A DNA stretch of 64,000 nt, taken from NCBI GenBank assembly GCA_017454375.1, contig JAFTDB010000011.1, positions 25,524 to 89,523 on the forward strand, read 5' to 3'. Both the position numbers and the translations under genes were made by a program. Source of the stretch: Acholeplasmatales bacterium. Its GTDB lineage: Bacteria > Bacillota_I > Bacilli_A > Acholeplasmatales > Anaeroplasmataceae. This document shows positions 27,501-36,560 of the stretch, in pieces. Positions within the stretch are counted from its first letter, which is position 1, and each line of letters begins with the position of its first letter. The notes below the pieces were generated by a model that had not been told where the DNA came from, did not search any database, and saw only the letters and a list, made by a program, of their open reading frames with translations.

Positions 27501-29819
27501 ACTCTTTTCCTCCTCTATTTTTATATTAGTCATATCAACATTTTTATACGCTCTTTTTTTGCGTTTTTTATCTGGGTTAAATAAATTAATCCTTAATGCG
27601 TTTAAAACGACTGTAACGCTTGATAAGCTCATTGCTAGAGCACCATACCATGGCTTTAGCTTAGCAAGGCCAATACCTGATAATGCACCTGCCGCAATTG
27701 GTATCATAATTAGATTATAAAAGAAAGCCCAGAATAAATTTTCTTTTATATTTAATAAAGTATATCTAGAAATCTTTATCGCTCTAACAGCATCCATAAG
27801 TGATGATTTGATTAGTACTATTTCTGCTGAATCAATTGCAACATCAGTACCAGCACCAATCGCAACACCTACATTAGCTTCGCTTAATGCGACCGCATCA
27901 TTGATTCCATCACCTATCATCATTACCTTGCCTTGCTTCTTTAATTCCTTAACTATAGACATCTTACCATCAGGTAATACATCAGATATATAATTATCTA
28001 TTCCAACAAGCGAAGCAATATATGCTGCAGTATTTTTATTATCACCTGTTAGCATGATTGGTGTAACACCCACGTTCTTCATTTCCTTGATTGCTTCTAT
28101 TGAATCTTCTTTTATAACATCAGCAACTGCAATGATACCAATTAATTTATCATCATAGATGAAATACATTGGTGTCTTACCTTTTTTAGATAATTCATCA
28201 CCTAAAGCTTGATATTCATTGCTAATGCTTGTAAGCTCAGAAGCTGACTTTAAATTCATTCCATAAATTCTTTTTTTATTGATTACACCAGCAACACCCT
28301 TACCTGGAAGCGATACAAATTCAGATACTTCATATTTATCAATATCTTTATATCCTGATATAGCTTTAGCAAGTGGATGAGATGAATTATTTTCTAAGCT
28401 TATAGCAAGCTTTAATAATTCTTCTTTATCATAATCAATCTCTATTATATCAGTAACCTCTGGCTTGCCTTTAGTAATTGTTCCTGTCTTATCTAGTAAG
28501 ACATAATCAACCTTATCAGCCTCTTCAAGTATTTCAGCACTCTTAAACAATATGCCATTTCTAGCACCCTTACCAGATCCAACCATTATGGCAACTGGTG
28601 TAGCAAGACCTAGGGCACATGGGCATGATATAACAAGCAATGATATAGCTCTTTCGATTGAATAAGATAATAATGTTGTATTACCAAGGCCTTCAACAAA
28701 GCTACCACCAAGTATCATCCAAAGTGTAAATGTTACAAGGGCGATACCTATCACAACTGGAACAAATACTCCGGCAACCTTATCAGCTATTTTAGATATC
28801 TTTGCTTTAGTTGCGTTAGCATCCTCAACCATCTTAATAATTTGTGAGAATGTAGTATCCTCAAGCTTCTTTAAAGCCTTACATTTTAAAACACCATTTT
28901 GATTGATGGTTGCTGAAAAGACATTATCTCCATCACCTTTATCAACTGGAAGTGATTCACCAGTTAATGCTTGTTCATCTACTGCACCATATCCTGATAT
29001 AACCACACCATCAACTGGTATAGCCTCACCAGGCTTTACAATAAAGATATCACCAACATTAACAGCATTAGCATCTACTTCTATTTCCTGATCATCCTTT
29101 ATAATTGTTGCCTTCTTAGGCTTTAGCTTAAGTAATGCTTTTAATGCATTAGTAGTTTTACCCTTTGAATATGCTTCTAATGTTTTACCAATAGTGATTA
29201 ATGTTGGCACCATACCTGCAGTTTCAAATGAGATATTCATTGATAGTCTCATTACTGCATCCATATTCATCATGTTGGCATCATGTAGCATTATTAAATA
29301 TAGAATAAATGAATATATGAATGCTACACCACTACCTAAGGCAACAAGTGTATCCATATTGAATGATAAATGAATACTAGATTTAAAGCCTGAGATGAAA
29401 AATGCTTTATTAATTATCATTATCACAAGTGATAAGAACATCATGATAATCCCGACTAATAAAGGATTTTTAGCTAAATCACCTAGTGGCCATCCATTCA
29501 TATAGGCCATACCTATATAGAATAGTGGAACTAATAAAACTGATGAATAAATTAGTCTTTTAATCAGTCCTTTTAATTCTTTATTATCATCTATTTTTTC
29601 TTCTTTTTGTTTGTTTGCAAGATATGATTTATAGCCTGCCTTGTCAACGGCCTCATTGATTTTATTAACATCTAGATTATCCTCAAAATCAACAACCATT
29701 GAATTAGTAAGTAGATTGACACTAACGTTCTTTACTCCCTCTACCTTCCTAACAGCCTTATCAACATGAGCCTGACATGCAGCACAAGTCATACCTTCAA
29801 TGTTGAATTTTTCTTTCAT
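27297..29819 (-). CDS. copA: Copper-exporting P1B-type ATPase with N- and C-terminal metal-binding domains
   Basis: 840 residues. The N-terminal heavy-metal domain has GMTCAAC (Cys12, Cys15). The transport core shows TGES (286-289), the membrane metal site CPC (399-401), DKTGT with the phosphorylated Asp443, SSHPLAK, and [10 protein letters not shown]. It pumps Cu(I) out of the cell. A second heavy-metal domain is joined at the C-terminus (GMMCMHC, Cys786 and Cys789) through a charged linker ([11 protein letters not shown]), which is unusual. That domain has its own ATG and GAGGAGG site (see copZ-like entry). The start overlaps the csoR stop by one base, so copA is in the CsoR-controlled operon. 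Confidence 0.95.
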   Translation of the reverse strand: MKEKFNIEGMTCAACQAHVDKAVRKVEGVKNVSVNLLTNSMVVDFEDNLDVNKINEAVDKAGYKSYLANKQKEEKIDDNKELKGLIKRLIYSSVLLVPLFYIGMAYMNGWPLGDLAKNPLLVGIIMMFLSLVIMIINKAFFISGFKSSIHLSFNMDTLVALGSGVAFIYSFILYLIMLHDANMMNMDAVMRLSMNISFETAGMVPTLITIGKTLEAYSKGKTTNALKALLKLKPKKATIIKDDQEIEVDANAVNVGDIFIVKPGEAIPVDGVVISGYGAVDEQALTGESLPVDKGDGDNVFSATINQNGVLKCKALKKLEDTTFSQIIKMVEDANATKAKISKIADKVAGVFVPVVIGIALVTFTLWMILGGSFVEGLGNTTLLSYSIERAISLLVISCPCALGLATPVAIMVGSGKGARNGILFKSAEILEEADKVDYVLLDKTGTITKGKPEVTDIIEIDYDKEELLKLAISLENNSSHPLAKAISGYKDIDKYEVSEFVSLPGKGVAGVINKKRIYGMNLKSASELTSISNEYQALGDELSKKGKTPMYFIYDDKLIGIIAVADVIKEDSIEAIKEMKNVGVTPIMLTGDNKNTAAYIASLVGIDNYISDVLPDGKMSIVKELKKQGKVMMIGDGINDAVALSEANVGVAIGAGTDVAIDSAEIVLIKSSLMDAVRAIKISRYTLLNIKENLFWAFFYNLIMIPIAAGALSGIGLAKLKPWYGALAMSLSSVTVVLNALRINLFNPDKKRKKRAYKNVDMTNIKIEEEKSMKSLVIEVEGMMCMHCAKRVEDACKSVTGVEDAKVSLDDKNVTVTSNGEIDKEAVVKAIIEAGYEAK

Positions 29820-30112
29820 TATGAAAATCTCCTAAATAACTCTAATATCTCATCAATCTCTTTAGTCTCACCACTATTAATACTTTCAACAAGACATGTA
29901 TGCATATGCTCCTCAAGTATTACATTAGATAAGCTTCTTAAAGCCTTATCTGAAGCAGCAAGCTGAATCAAGATATCACCACAATATTTATTGTCATCAA
30001 TCATCTTCTTTATTCCTTGAAGCTGACCAATAATTCTATTTAATCTATTATTAAGTTTTTTCTTATCCTCTTCACTTCTAATCTTTTTTCTTTCACAACA
30101 GCATTCAGACAT
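29819..30112 (-). CDS. csoR: Copper-sensing repressor CsoR
   Basis: 97 residues, all-helical DUF156/CsoR family. The Cu(I) ligands are in place: Cys44 (NKYCGDIL), His69 and Cys73 (EEHMHTC). [16 protein letters not shown] is the DNA-facing helix. An additional Cys triplet at residues 4-6 (ECCCER) is not part of the usual site. Without copper the protein should hold the operator at 30117-30161 and repress csoR-copA. Copper binding releases it. Confidence 0.94.
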   Translation of the reverse strand: MSECCCERKKIRSEEDKKKLNNRLNRIIGQLQGIKKMIDDNKYCGDILIQLAASDKALRSLSNVILEEHMHTCLVESINSGETKEIDEILELFRRFS

Positions 30113-30116
30113 ATTA

Positions 30117-30167
30117 TATACCCCCTAGAAGTATCTATATTATATACTGGTAGGGGGTATATGTCAA
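30117..30167 (-). promoter_or_regulatory. csoR-copA promoter with two CsoR half-site operators
   Basis: On the minus strand TTGACA (30167-30162), 17 bases, TATAAT (30144-30139): a perfect consensus. TAGGGGGTATA occurs at 30151-30161 (plus orientation) between the promoter boxes, and its exact inverted copy TATACCCCCTA is at 30117-30127 in the leader. On the transcript the second copy reads AGGGGG eight bases before the csoR ATG, so it also serves as the ribosome binding site. Such G-tract/TATA inverted sites match known CsoR operators. Confidence 0.85.
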
Positions 30168-30177
30168 GTGAATAAAA

Positions 30178-30197
30178 AGCAAGGTTTAAACCTTGCT
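30178..30197 (-). terminator. Terminator of the T-box ABC transporter operon
   Basis: A 20-base perfect palindrome with arms AGCAAGGTTT and AAACCTTGCT overlaps the ATPase stop codon; on the minus strand it is followed by TTTTTATTC. Confidence 0.85.
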
Positions 30198-31050
30198 AAT
30201 TTTCACTAAATAATATGTTGTCTGAAAAATGCTTAGAATATAATTTCAATATTTCTTCTTCAGTCTTATTCTCTTTATCTTTTCCTTTTAGATCTACAAC
30301 TACTTTACCCTCATTTAAGATAATTAATCTGTTACCATATTTTAATGCTGTCTTAAGATTATGAGTAATCATTAAGGTGGTAACATTTCTTTTTGTTATT
30401 ATACGATTAGTTATCTCCATAACTACATCTTGAGTCTTAGGATCAAGCGCGGCTGTATGCTCATCTAGAAGCAATAATTCAGGGTTGGAACAAGATGCCA
30501 TATATAACGTCAAAGCCTGACGTTGACCACCAGATAGTTTCTTAGCCTGAGTATCAAATTCATTTTCTAATCCTACACCATATGATGTTATTTCTTTTTG
30601 TGCTTCTTCCTTACACTTCTTCTTATATCCAAAGAATGTATATGGTGTATCATTTGATACATCATTAAATGGCTTAAGGTGTAATAATCTTTTTAAGCTA
30701 TAAAAGCTTGGAGCTTTTTTGGATAATAATATATTATCAAACACCTTTAAATTAGGGGCAGTTCCTCTTAATGGATCTTGATATACTATTCCAACATATT
30801 TTGTTCTTCTTTGTTCAGGAAGCTTATCTAGTGATTTATCATTTAATGTGATGCTTCCACGATATGGTATCGTTCCTAATATCGCATTAAAGAGTGTTGA
30901 TTTACCCGCCCCATTAGATCCAAGTAAAACAACAAATTCACCATCTTCAACCTCTATATTAAAATTCTTTAATATTATCTTTTCTGATGGTGAGGCAATA
31001 TCAAAGCCTACAGTTAAATCTTTTATCTTAAGCATTTGATACCTCCTCAT
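30196..31050 (-). CDS. ABC transporter ATP-binding protein (TrpZ-like, amino-acid uptake)
   Basis: 284 residues. Walker A is GSNGAGKST, the signature LSGGQRQAL, Walker B LLLLDEH followed by TAALDPKT, and the switch His is in MITHNL. The LLLLDEHTAALD form and the overall pattern are typical of the ATPase partnering PF04392 binding proteins. It is last in the operon behind the binding protein and permease and starts inside the permease gene (23-base overlap at 31028-31050; the in-frame ATG six codons in, MLKIKDLTVGFD, may be the real start). It drives import of the amino acid sensed by the T-box upstream. Confidence 0.9.
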   Translation of the reverse strand: MRRYQMLKIKDLTVGFDIASPSEKIILKNFNIEVEDGEFVVLLGSNGAGKSTLFNAILGTIPYRGSITLNDKSLDKLPEQRRTKYVGIVYQDPLRGTAPNLKVFDNILLSKKAPSFYSLKRLLHLKPFNDVSNDTPYTFFGYKKKCKEEAQKEITSYGVGLENEFDTQAKKLSGGQRQALTLYMASCSNPELLLLDEHTAALDPKTQDVVMEITNRIITKRNVTTLMITHNLKTALKYGNRLIILNEGKVVVDLKGKDKENKTEEEILKLYSKHFSDNILFSEN

Positions 31051-31939
31051 CTATTACTAAATTTGATAATTTCTTTTTATTTTTAAAATTATCAAATACT
31101 ACACCTAATACCAATATTACAACCAAGAAGCTTGATTGAATTATTTGAAGATCTCTAGCTTGAATAAATGATAATTCTAATATGAAAGAATAGATTAATC
31201 TATACACTATAGAACCACCAAGTATTCCTACTAGGATTAAATCGATATTATGCTTTTTAAATGTTAATACCTCTCCAATAATGATAGTAGCAACACCTAC
31301 TACCATAACACCCTTTTCAACGTTTGTTGAATAGCTCGCATTAAACTCTGTGAAGAGTGCTCCAGCTAATGCTACAAGCCCATTAGATATCATTAGACCT
31401 ATTATCTTCATATTATCTGTTGAGATACATTGTGTTTTAGCCATTTCCTGATTATCTCCACAGGCTCTTATTGATAAACCTAATTTAGTTCTAAAGAAGA
31501 TAGACATCATAGCCATTAATATTATAACAATTCCAATTAGTATTCCTAATTTAGCAAAATCATTATTTGGGAATATTGTATAATTTGTTAATCCCTCTGC
31601 TGTATATCCCTTCAAAGCAATTGATAAATCACCATTTGCAACAATTAAATTAACTGAATAAAACGCGGTTAATGTTAATATACCAGATAATATCGCATTT
31701 ATCTTAAGCTTTGTATGAAGCAATGCTGTTATGAGTCCTGCAAGCATACCGCCAAAAAATGATATCAATAAAGCTAAATATGGATTTAGCGCTATACATA
31801 GCTTTGCACAAATAAGTGCCCCAAAGGCATATGATGCTTCTACTGTTAAATCAGTAATATTTAAAATACGAAATGATAAGAACACACCAAGTCCTAACAC
31901 TGTAAATATTAACGCTATTGAATATGTGTCAATATTCAT
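31028..31939 (-). CDS. ABC transporter permease, LivH/RbsC-like fold (TrpY-like)
   Basis: 303 residues with eight or more membrane helices and the branched-chain-type permease pattern: VLGLGVFLSFRILNITDLTVEASYAFGA at the start is read as FRILNITDLTVE and GALICAKL, then LSIRACGDNQEMAKTQCIS, the cytoplasmic coupling loop, and GLMISNGLVALAGALFTEF. It forms the membrane channel for the T-box-controlled transporter, between the binding-protein gene (14 bases upstream) and the ATPase gene. Confidence 0.9.
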   Translation of the reverse strand: MNIDTYSIALIFTVLGLGVFLSFRILNITDLTVEASYAFGALICAKLCIALNPYLALLISFFGGMLAGLITALLHTKLKINAILSGILTLTAFYSVNLIVANGDLSIALKGYTAEGLTNYTIFPNNDFAKLGILIGIVIILMAMMSIFFRTKLGLSIRACGDNQEMAKTQCISTDNMKIIGLMISNGLVALAGALFTEFNASYSTNVEKGVMVVGVATIIIGEVLTFKKHNIDLILVGILGGSIVYRLIYSFILELSFIQARDLQIIQSSFLVVILVLGVVFDNFKNKKKLSNLVIDEEVSNA

Positions 31940-31953
31940 ATTAACACCTCCTA

Positions 31954-32979
31954 CTACTTAGCTAAATCTTTTGCCTTAGATAGTAATTCCTGTGGTATTG
32001 TAATATTAGCATTTCTAACAAAGATTGAGTTGTAATATAAGGCAAGCTCATTTGATGCATATACCTTTACTGGTACATCATTAACACTCTTACCACCAAT
32101 TAATTCTACTGCCATGTCTGCGGTATCTCTACCTAGCTTCTCATAATTGATTGAATATCCCATCATGCCACCATCCATGATTTCTGAGTCAGCTGCACAA
32201 TAGCATGGAATCTTCTTTTCAATTAGTATTGTTGATAATGTAGGCATTGCAGATGCTACATTATTATCATCAGTTACAATTAAAGCATCAATCTTAGAAG
32301 TTATTGAATTAGCCACCTCTGTGATTTCAGCAGGTGATGTAATTTGTCTATCAACTAATGTAAATCCTTTTTCTGCTGAAAGAACTTGAAGCCTAGTGAA
32401 ATTGGCTACTGAATTTGCTTCTCCTCCTGTGTAGATATAGCCAATATTTTTTATATTTGGATTAACTTTATATGCAAGCTCTAATTGCTTATCTAAATCA
32501 ACTGCATCAGATGTACCTGTTACATTGCCTTCAGGTGAAGATAGGCTTGTAACAACATTTGCTGATACAGGATCAGATACTGCGGCAAAGACTACCTTTG
32601 TATTTGTTCCAACAAATGCTGCCTTAGCGGCAATTGCCACTGGTGTAGCAATACAAATTACTACATCTGTGTTATTTGATTTTAATGAAGACATTGTTTG
32701 TGAGATTAATCCAGCATCTGCTGCCCCATCATATTTTGTTAGGGTATAATTTTTCTCATCAAGCTTGTCCACAATTTCACCTACGATTGAATCTTCAATC
32801 ATATTAAGTGATGTGTGTGACATATATTTTACTACTGCAATTTTTTGGTTACCTGTTCCTATCACCTTAGCGTGAATATCAACAGTGCCATTTGTACTAC
32901 CGTTGCTGCAAGATGCTAATCCTAATAGCATTCCTGCTGCACATAAAACCTTTACTGCATTTTTGAATAATTTTTTCAT
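31954..32979 (-). CDS. ABC transporter substrate-binding lipoprotein (PF04392, TrpX-like)
   Basis: The ATG at 32979 follows AAGGAG with a nine-base gap and starts a proper signal peptide, MKKLFKNAVKVLCAAGML, ending at LASC. The frame to 33012 is only leader. The 341-residue lipoprotein shows the PF04392 pattern: AVVKYMSHTSLNMIEDSIVG, ICIATPVAIAAKAA, VFAAVSDPVSANVV, NIKNIGYIYTGGEANS, ALIVTDDNNVASAMPTL and GMMGYSINYEKLG. In streptococci the homologous TrpX serves tryptophan uptake under T-box control. First gene of the operon after the T-box at 33051-33304. Confidence 0.9.
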   Translation of the reverse strand: MKKLFKNAVKVLCAAGMLLGLASCSNGSTNGTVDIHAKVIGTGNQKIAVVKYMSHTSLNMIEDSIVGEIVDKLDEKNYTLTKYDGAADAGLISQTMSSLKSNNTDVVICIATPVAIAAKAAFVGTNTKVVFAAVSDPVSANVVTSLSSPEGNVTGTSDAVDLDKQLELAYKVNPNIKNIGYIYTGGEANSVANFTRLQVLSAEKGFTLVDRQITSPAEITEVANSITSKIDALIVTDDNNVASAMPTLSTILIEKKIPCYCAADSEIMDGGMMGYSINYEKLGRDTADMAVELIGGKSVNDVPVKVYASNELALYYNSIFVRNANITIPQELLSKAKDLAK

Positions 32980-33050
32980 TTTCTTTTTCTCCTTCAATTT
33001 TCTATTATTCATTTTCGATGGAGATTATTTAGTGGCATATAAAATAAAAA

Positions 33051-33304
33051 AATGCCTGTCCTGACTATAGGACAAGCATGAAAAAGCCTGCGGTACCACC
33101 TAAATTGCTTAATATATAAGCCACCTCGTTCGAATGCCATCACATTCTAGCTCTGTAACGGGAGCTCCCGTTTTCAGCTACTTTATTCACCGAAACCCTC
33201 TTTGGCCCACTTTCAACTCCGCTTTAGCAAGGCTTCCACCATCCCCTGCTCTCTATTTATGCGCTAATTGACTAACTTCCAAATCAACAGTTTATTTGAT
33301 TTTA
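33051..33304 (-). promoter_or_regulatory. T-box leader (tRNA-sensing riboswitch) of the amino-acid ABC operon
   Basis: Read on the minus strand. The T-box core GGTGGTACCGC (about 33100-33090) is unmistakable. A stem I with AGAGAGC and the distal loop GGTGGAAGCC lies upstream, then a stem III-like hairpin ACGGGAGCTCCCGT. The competing terminator has arms ATGCCTGTCC (plus-strand 33052-33061) and GGACAAGCAT (33070-33079) followed by seven T. Uncharged tRNA would stabilise the antiterminator and switch the transporter on. A TGG triplet at plus-strand 33207-33209 lies on the 3' side of stem I and would mean tRNA-Trp, but I could not fold stem I well enough to prove the specifier. Confidence 0.92.
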
Positions 33305-33327
33305 ACGCTATATTTTTTTATTGTCAA
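33299..33327 (-). promoter_or_regulatory. Promoter of the T-box operon
   Basis: On the minus strand TTGACA (33327-33322), 17 bases, TAAAAT (33304-33299). Transcription would begin near 33292, immediately before stem I of the T-box. Confidence 0.8.
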
Positions 33328-33334
33328 CAGAAAA

Positions 33335-33357
33335 AAAGCATCTTTTTTCGATGCTTT
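33335..33357 (-). terminator. Terminator of the lipid kinase/MgtC/antiporter genes
   Basis: AAAGCATC and GATGCTTT (33335-33342 and 33350-33357) pair with a seven-base loop; the minus strand continues with TTTTTC. Confidence 0.85.
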
Positions 33358-33371
33358 CTCCTTAAAAAATG

Positions 33372-34202
33372 TTATTTTTTAGCTTTATAAGATTTTACGT
33401 CCATAATTACTTCACCATCGTATTGAAGTCCGCATGGTCTATCAAATTCTACTTCAACGCTCTTACCTTCGAAGATATGAACGTTTTTATATTTAACATG
33501 ATCACCAGTGAAAATCTTAGTGAATTTAATTAATGTAACTAATCTAGATACACCAGTCATAACAACCAGTGAAATCTTGTCGCTAGCTCTATCTTGGTTA
33601 GGGGCACTCTTCATACCACCACCATAATATCTACCATTCATAGTTGCAGCTAAGAATACACGTTTAAAATTGTATTCCTTACCATCAATAACTACTCTTG
33701 CTTTTCTCTTGCGGAATTTACCTAAAATTAAGCCAATAACAATGCTTGTATAATTAACCTTTTTGCCCTTTGCCTTATTTTGTTCTGCAACGACACAGCA
33801 ATCACCATCAATACCAAAACCAACATTGTTAACAAAATATTTTGTTATTCCATTAGCAGTAACTTGTGGAAGGTTATCCATATATGGATTTAAATAACCA
33901 AAACCATCTTGAGCTTCGATATCATTTAAAAAGTCGTTGCCTGTTCCTGCTGAATAGATATACCAATTACCTTTTACTTTTGTAGTATTCCATTCGTTAG
34001 CAAATACATTTACTGTACCATCGCCACCGATTAATAATACATTATCATCGTCGCTTAATCTTTCATTTAAAAACTCAAGGCCTGTAACAGATTTATCAAT
34101 TAGCTGCATATCTGGAAATCTATCTTCAAATTTTTTTAATATTTCCTGAATCTTTTCATCTGTAACTTGGCCAGCAAGTTTGTTGTAAGCTAAATAATTC
34201 AT
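33372..34202 (-). CDS. Diacylglycerol kinase-family lipid kinase
   Basis: 276 residues. LLIGGDGTVNVFANEW is the nucleotide-binding GGDGT motif of the DAGK/sphingosine-kinase fold, and IYSAGTGNDFLND is the second conserved motif. FVNNVGFGIDGDCCV and FLAATMNGRYYGGGMKSAP mark the beta-sandwich domain. Such enzymes phosphorylate diacylglycerol or a related lipid for phospholipid recycling. The start lacks the usual N-terminal Rossmann strand (it begins MNYLAYNKLAG), which is normal for short members. Its partner gene, an MgtC-like protein, ends 17 bases upstream. A second kinase of this fold is at 49282-50226. Confidence 0.88.
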   Translation of the reverse strand: MNYLAYNKLAGQVTDEKIQEILKKFEDRFPDMQLIDKSVTGLEFLNERLSDDDNVLLIGGDGTVNVFANEWNTTKVKGNWYIYSAGTGNDFLNDIEAQDGFGYLNPYMDNLPQVTANGITKYFVNNVGFGIDGDCCVVAEQNKAKGKKVNYTSIVIGLILGKFRKRKARVVIDGKEYNFKRVFLAATMNGRYYGGGMKSAPNQDRASDKISLVVMTGVSRLVTLIKFTKIFTGDHVKYKNVHIFEGKSVEVEFDRPCGLQYDGEVIMDVKSYKAKK

Positions 34203-34219
34203 ATTTTTCTTCTCCTTTT

Positions 34220-34945
34220 TTACATGCTAATTTCTTCAATATGACTTATATATGGTAAAGTTTTTAAAGCTTCAATAGTTTCTTCATGTGTCTTATATTG
34301 CTTTAATTCCTTGCTGACAACAGTTAAAGCAATAGTGTAAACACTTAAACCAGTATTAGCATAAGCTGGGTTAACCTCGATATCATCGATGTTTAAGCCT
34401 AGCTTTCTAGCAACAGCTATGAATTCGGGTAGATCAGTTTTATTCTTTAACTCTAAGTGAATTTCAAAATGTGGAGAACGGTTCTTTAAATATACTTCTG
34501 CCTTTGGAAGTAAATTTAATGATACAACTAAAATTGCAAATGCGATTACAGAAACTGTGTATAGACCAAAGCCTAATGCAAATCCTATGAATGCTTGTCC
34601 CCATAATGCAACAGCAGTTGTTAAACCTTTGATTTGGTTCTTACTTGAATATAAGATTGTGTAACTTGAAATGATAGCAATACCTATAGCCATGGCTGCT
34701 GATACAGCTGGGAATACTACAGTAAAGTTACTCATTAAATAGATATCGATGATACCGCAAACAGTTGCAGATAATGTAACAAGAATAAATGTTCTTAAAC
34801 CCGCAGCATGTCTCTTGTTGGCACGCTCAACACCTAGGATTGTTGCAATTGCCATTGCAATTGCCATACGAATTAAAATTTGAAATGCAAACGCAATTTC
34901 ATTAGCTTTGAAAAGCTCTGTAATTGGATCTATTAAATTAAACAT
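34220..34945 (-). CDS. MgtC/SapB-family membrane protein
   Basis: 241 residues. LRMAIAMAIATILGVERANKRHAAGLRTFILVTLSATV is recognisable in pieces: ATILGVERANKR and AAGLRTFILV are the MgtC signature, followed by AAMAIGIAIISSYTI. About five membrane helices precede a cytosolic ACT-like C-terminal domain (HFEIHLELKNKTDLPEFIAVARKL in parts). MgtC proteins affect Mg2+ adaptation and F-ATPase activity in pathogens. The role here is unknown. The gene starts two bases after the antiporter stop. Confidence 0.9.
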   Translation of the reverse strand: MFNLIDPITELFKANEIAFAFQILIRMAIAMAIATILGVERANKRHAAGLRTFILVTLSATVCGIIDIYLMSNFTVVFPAVSAAMAIGIAIISSYTILYSSKNQIKGLTTAVALWGQAFIGFALGFGLYTVSVIAFAILVVSLNLLPKAEVYLKNRSPHFEIHLELKNKTDLPEFIAVARKLGLNIDDIEVNPAYANTGLSVYTIALTVVSKELKQYKTHEETIEALKTLPYISHIEEISM

Positions 34946-34947
34946 TT

Positions 34948-36438
34948 TTACCTCCTATTAATAAACCTTCGATTGGCTCTAATTTCTTCATCATCAAAAT
35001 ATTCTTCTGCTGCATCAGTAAATGCCTTCTCTTCCTCTGACATCTCAGGCTCTGGCATTTCCTCTCTAATCTTATTAATCTTTCTAGTTAAGATTTCAAC
35101 TGGAGTTAATACTGCAACCTCACCACCAGCAACTACTATCTCATCAGATACAATCTCATCGATATTAGTTGTGTAAGATTTAGATAGATATAGACCTAAC
35201 TTAGATAAGCCTGGTCCAACTAATTCATAAAGTACTGATGATGCTAGAATAATTGTAAGAAGGTTATCACCCTCAACACCACCGATTATTCTCGCACCCA
35301 TAGATGCTAAACCGATAGCAACACCGGCTTGTGGTACAAGTCCTAGACCAAGATAATTCTTGATTCTCTTTTCTTTTCCTGTAACCTGACAGCCTGCATA
35401 TGCGCCACCGTACTTACCAGCAATTCTGGCAAAGAAGTATACGATTGCCACTACGAAAAGTGGAACATAACCGATAAGTGAATTATCAGTGAATGATTTT
35501 AAGTTGAACTTCATACCACTTCTTACGAAGAAGCATAACATTATTGGTGGAGAGAAATAATTTAATTGCTTGAACAATTTATCATCTCCGCTGACATTAA
35601 TATAAACCATACCCATGGCCATACAGCCAAGTAGTGGTGTTTGATCCATCAATGCACAGATACCACAGAATAAGAAAATAGTTGCTAATACAATTATAAG
35701 TCTATTATCAGTAGTACGTTTTTGAGGTAGTAATAATTTTAATAAGAAACCAAATGCAAAACCGATAGCTAAGCATGCTAGGTTTTTCAAGATTGGTAAT
35801 CCGATTGATTCGAATGATATACCATTACCACCATTTTTAAGTGCTAAGCAAATTGATATTGCAACACTATACAAGATTAATGATACAACATCGTCTAACG
35901 CAACAACCTCAAGAAGGGTATTAACGTATTCGCCTTTGGCTTTTGTTTGTTTAATTGTCATAATTGTTGATGCTGGAGCAGTCGCACTTGATAATGCTGC
36001 AAGCACCAATGAGAATGCTAAATCAATACCTAACGCAAAGAAGCATAACAAGAATATAACAACTGCTGCTGTTACTGCTTCAAAGATAGTGATGACAATA
36101 ACACTCTTTCCAGATTTCTTAAGCTCTTCTACCTTAAAGAACTCACCTGCACCGAATGCGATAAATGCTAAGGCTATATCTGAAAGGAAGTCCATACCGT
36201 TGACAACTCTACTTGGAATAATACCATCTTTGAAATCGACTGGTAATAAAGACCAAATAGGAACAAGTAAAACACCCATAATGATATAGGCTGTAACATT
36301 TGGTAATTTTAATTTCTTTGTGATTCTTGTCATTAAGAAGCCAAAAAATAATATAATCGCAATAGAAATAATTACTAACGCTGCAGATGATTCAATGTTA
36401 AGGCTGGAAAGCATTTTTTCCACTAAAGAATTTCCCAT
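34948..36438 (-). CDS. Cation/proton antiporter (CPA family)
   Basis: 496 residues with about 12 membrane helices. ALSSATAPASTIMTIKQ and VVALDDVVSLILYS, with a double Asp like the ion-binding DD of NapA/NhaA-type exchangers, and LGCMAMGMVYINVSG identify the Na+(K+)/H+ exchanger fold. The C-terminal tail of about 90 residues is cytosolic and acidic (EMPEPEMSEEEKAF). It is likely to exchange Na+ or K+ for protons. It leads an operon of antiporter, MgtC-like protein and lipid kinase, all related to membrane or ion balance. Confidence 0.87.
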   Translation of the reverse strand: MGNSLVEKMLSSLNIESSAALVIISIAIILFFGFLMTRITKKLKLPNVTAYIIMGVLLVPIWSLLPVDFKDGIIPSRVVNGMDFLSDIALAFIAFGAGEFFKVEELKKSGKSVIVITIFEAVTAAVVIFLLCFFALGIDLAFSLVLAALSSATAPASTIMTIKQTKAKGEYVNTLLEVVALDDVVSLILYSVAISICLALKNGGNGISFESIGLPILKNLACLAIGFAFGFLLKLLLPQKRTTDNRLIIVLATIFLFCGICALMDQTPLLGCMAMGMVYINVSGDDKLFKQLNYFSPPIMLCFFVRSGMKFNLKSFTDNSLIGYVPLFVVAIVYFFARIAGKYGGAYAGCQVTGKEKRIKNYLGLGLVPQAGVAIGLASMGARIIGGVEGDNLLTIILASSVLYELVGPGLSKLGLYLSKSYTTNIDEIVSDEIVVAGGEVAVLTPVEILTRKINKIREEMPEPEMSEEEKAFTDAAEEYFDDEEIRANRRFINRR

Positions 36439-36520
36439 TTATATCACCTACATATTAAATTTTTCTGGAATAGTTTCAATAAGATTATTATACAATAATT
36501 TAATTGATTTTTCAATAAAG

Positions 36521-36556
36521 AAATATGGCTCCAAATAAACATTGAAGCCATATTTT
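36521..36556 (-). terminator. Terminator of the carboxylesterase gene
   Basis: AAATATGGCT (36521-36530) pairs with AGCCATATTT (36546-36555). On the minus strand the stem is followed by CTTTATTG rather than a clean T-run, on the plus side by TCTCTC, so strength is uncertain. Confidence 0.6.
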
Positions 36557-36560
36557 CTCT

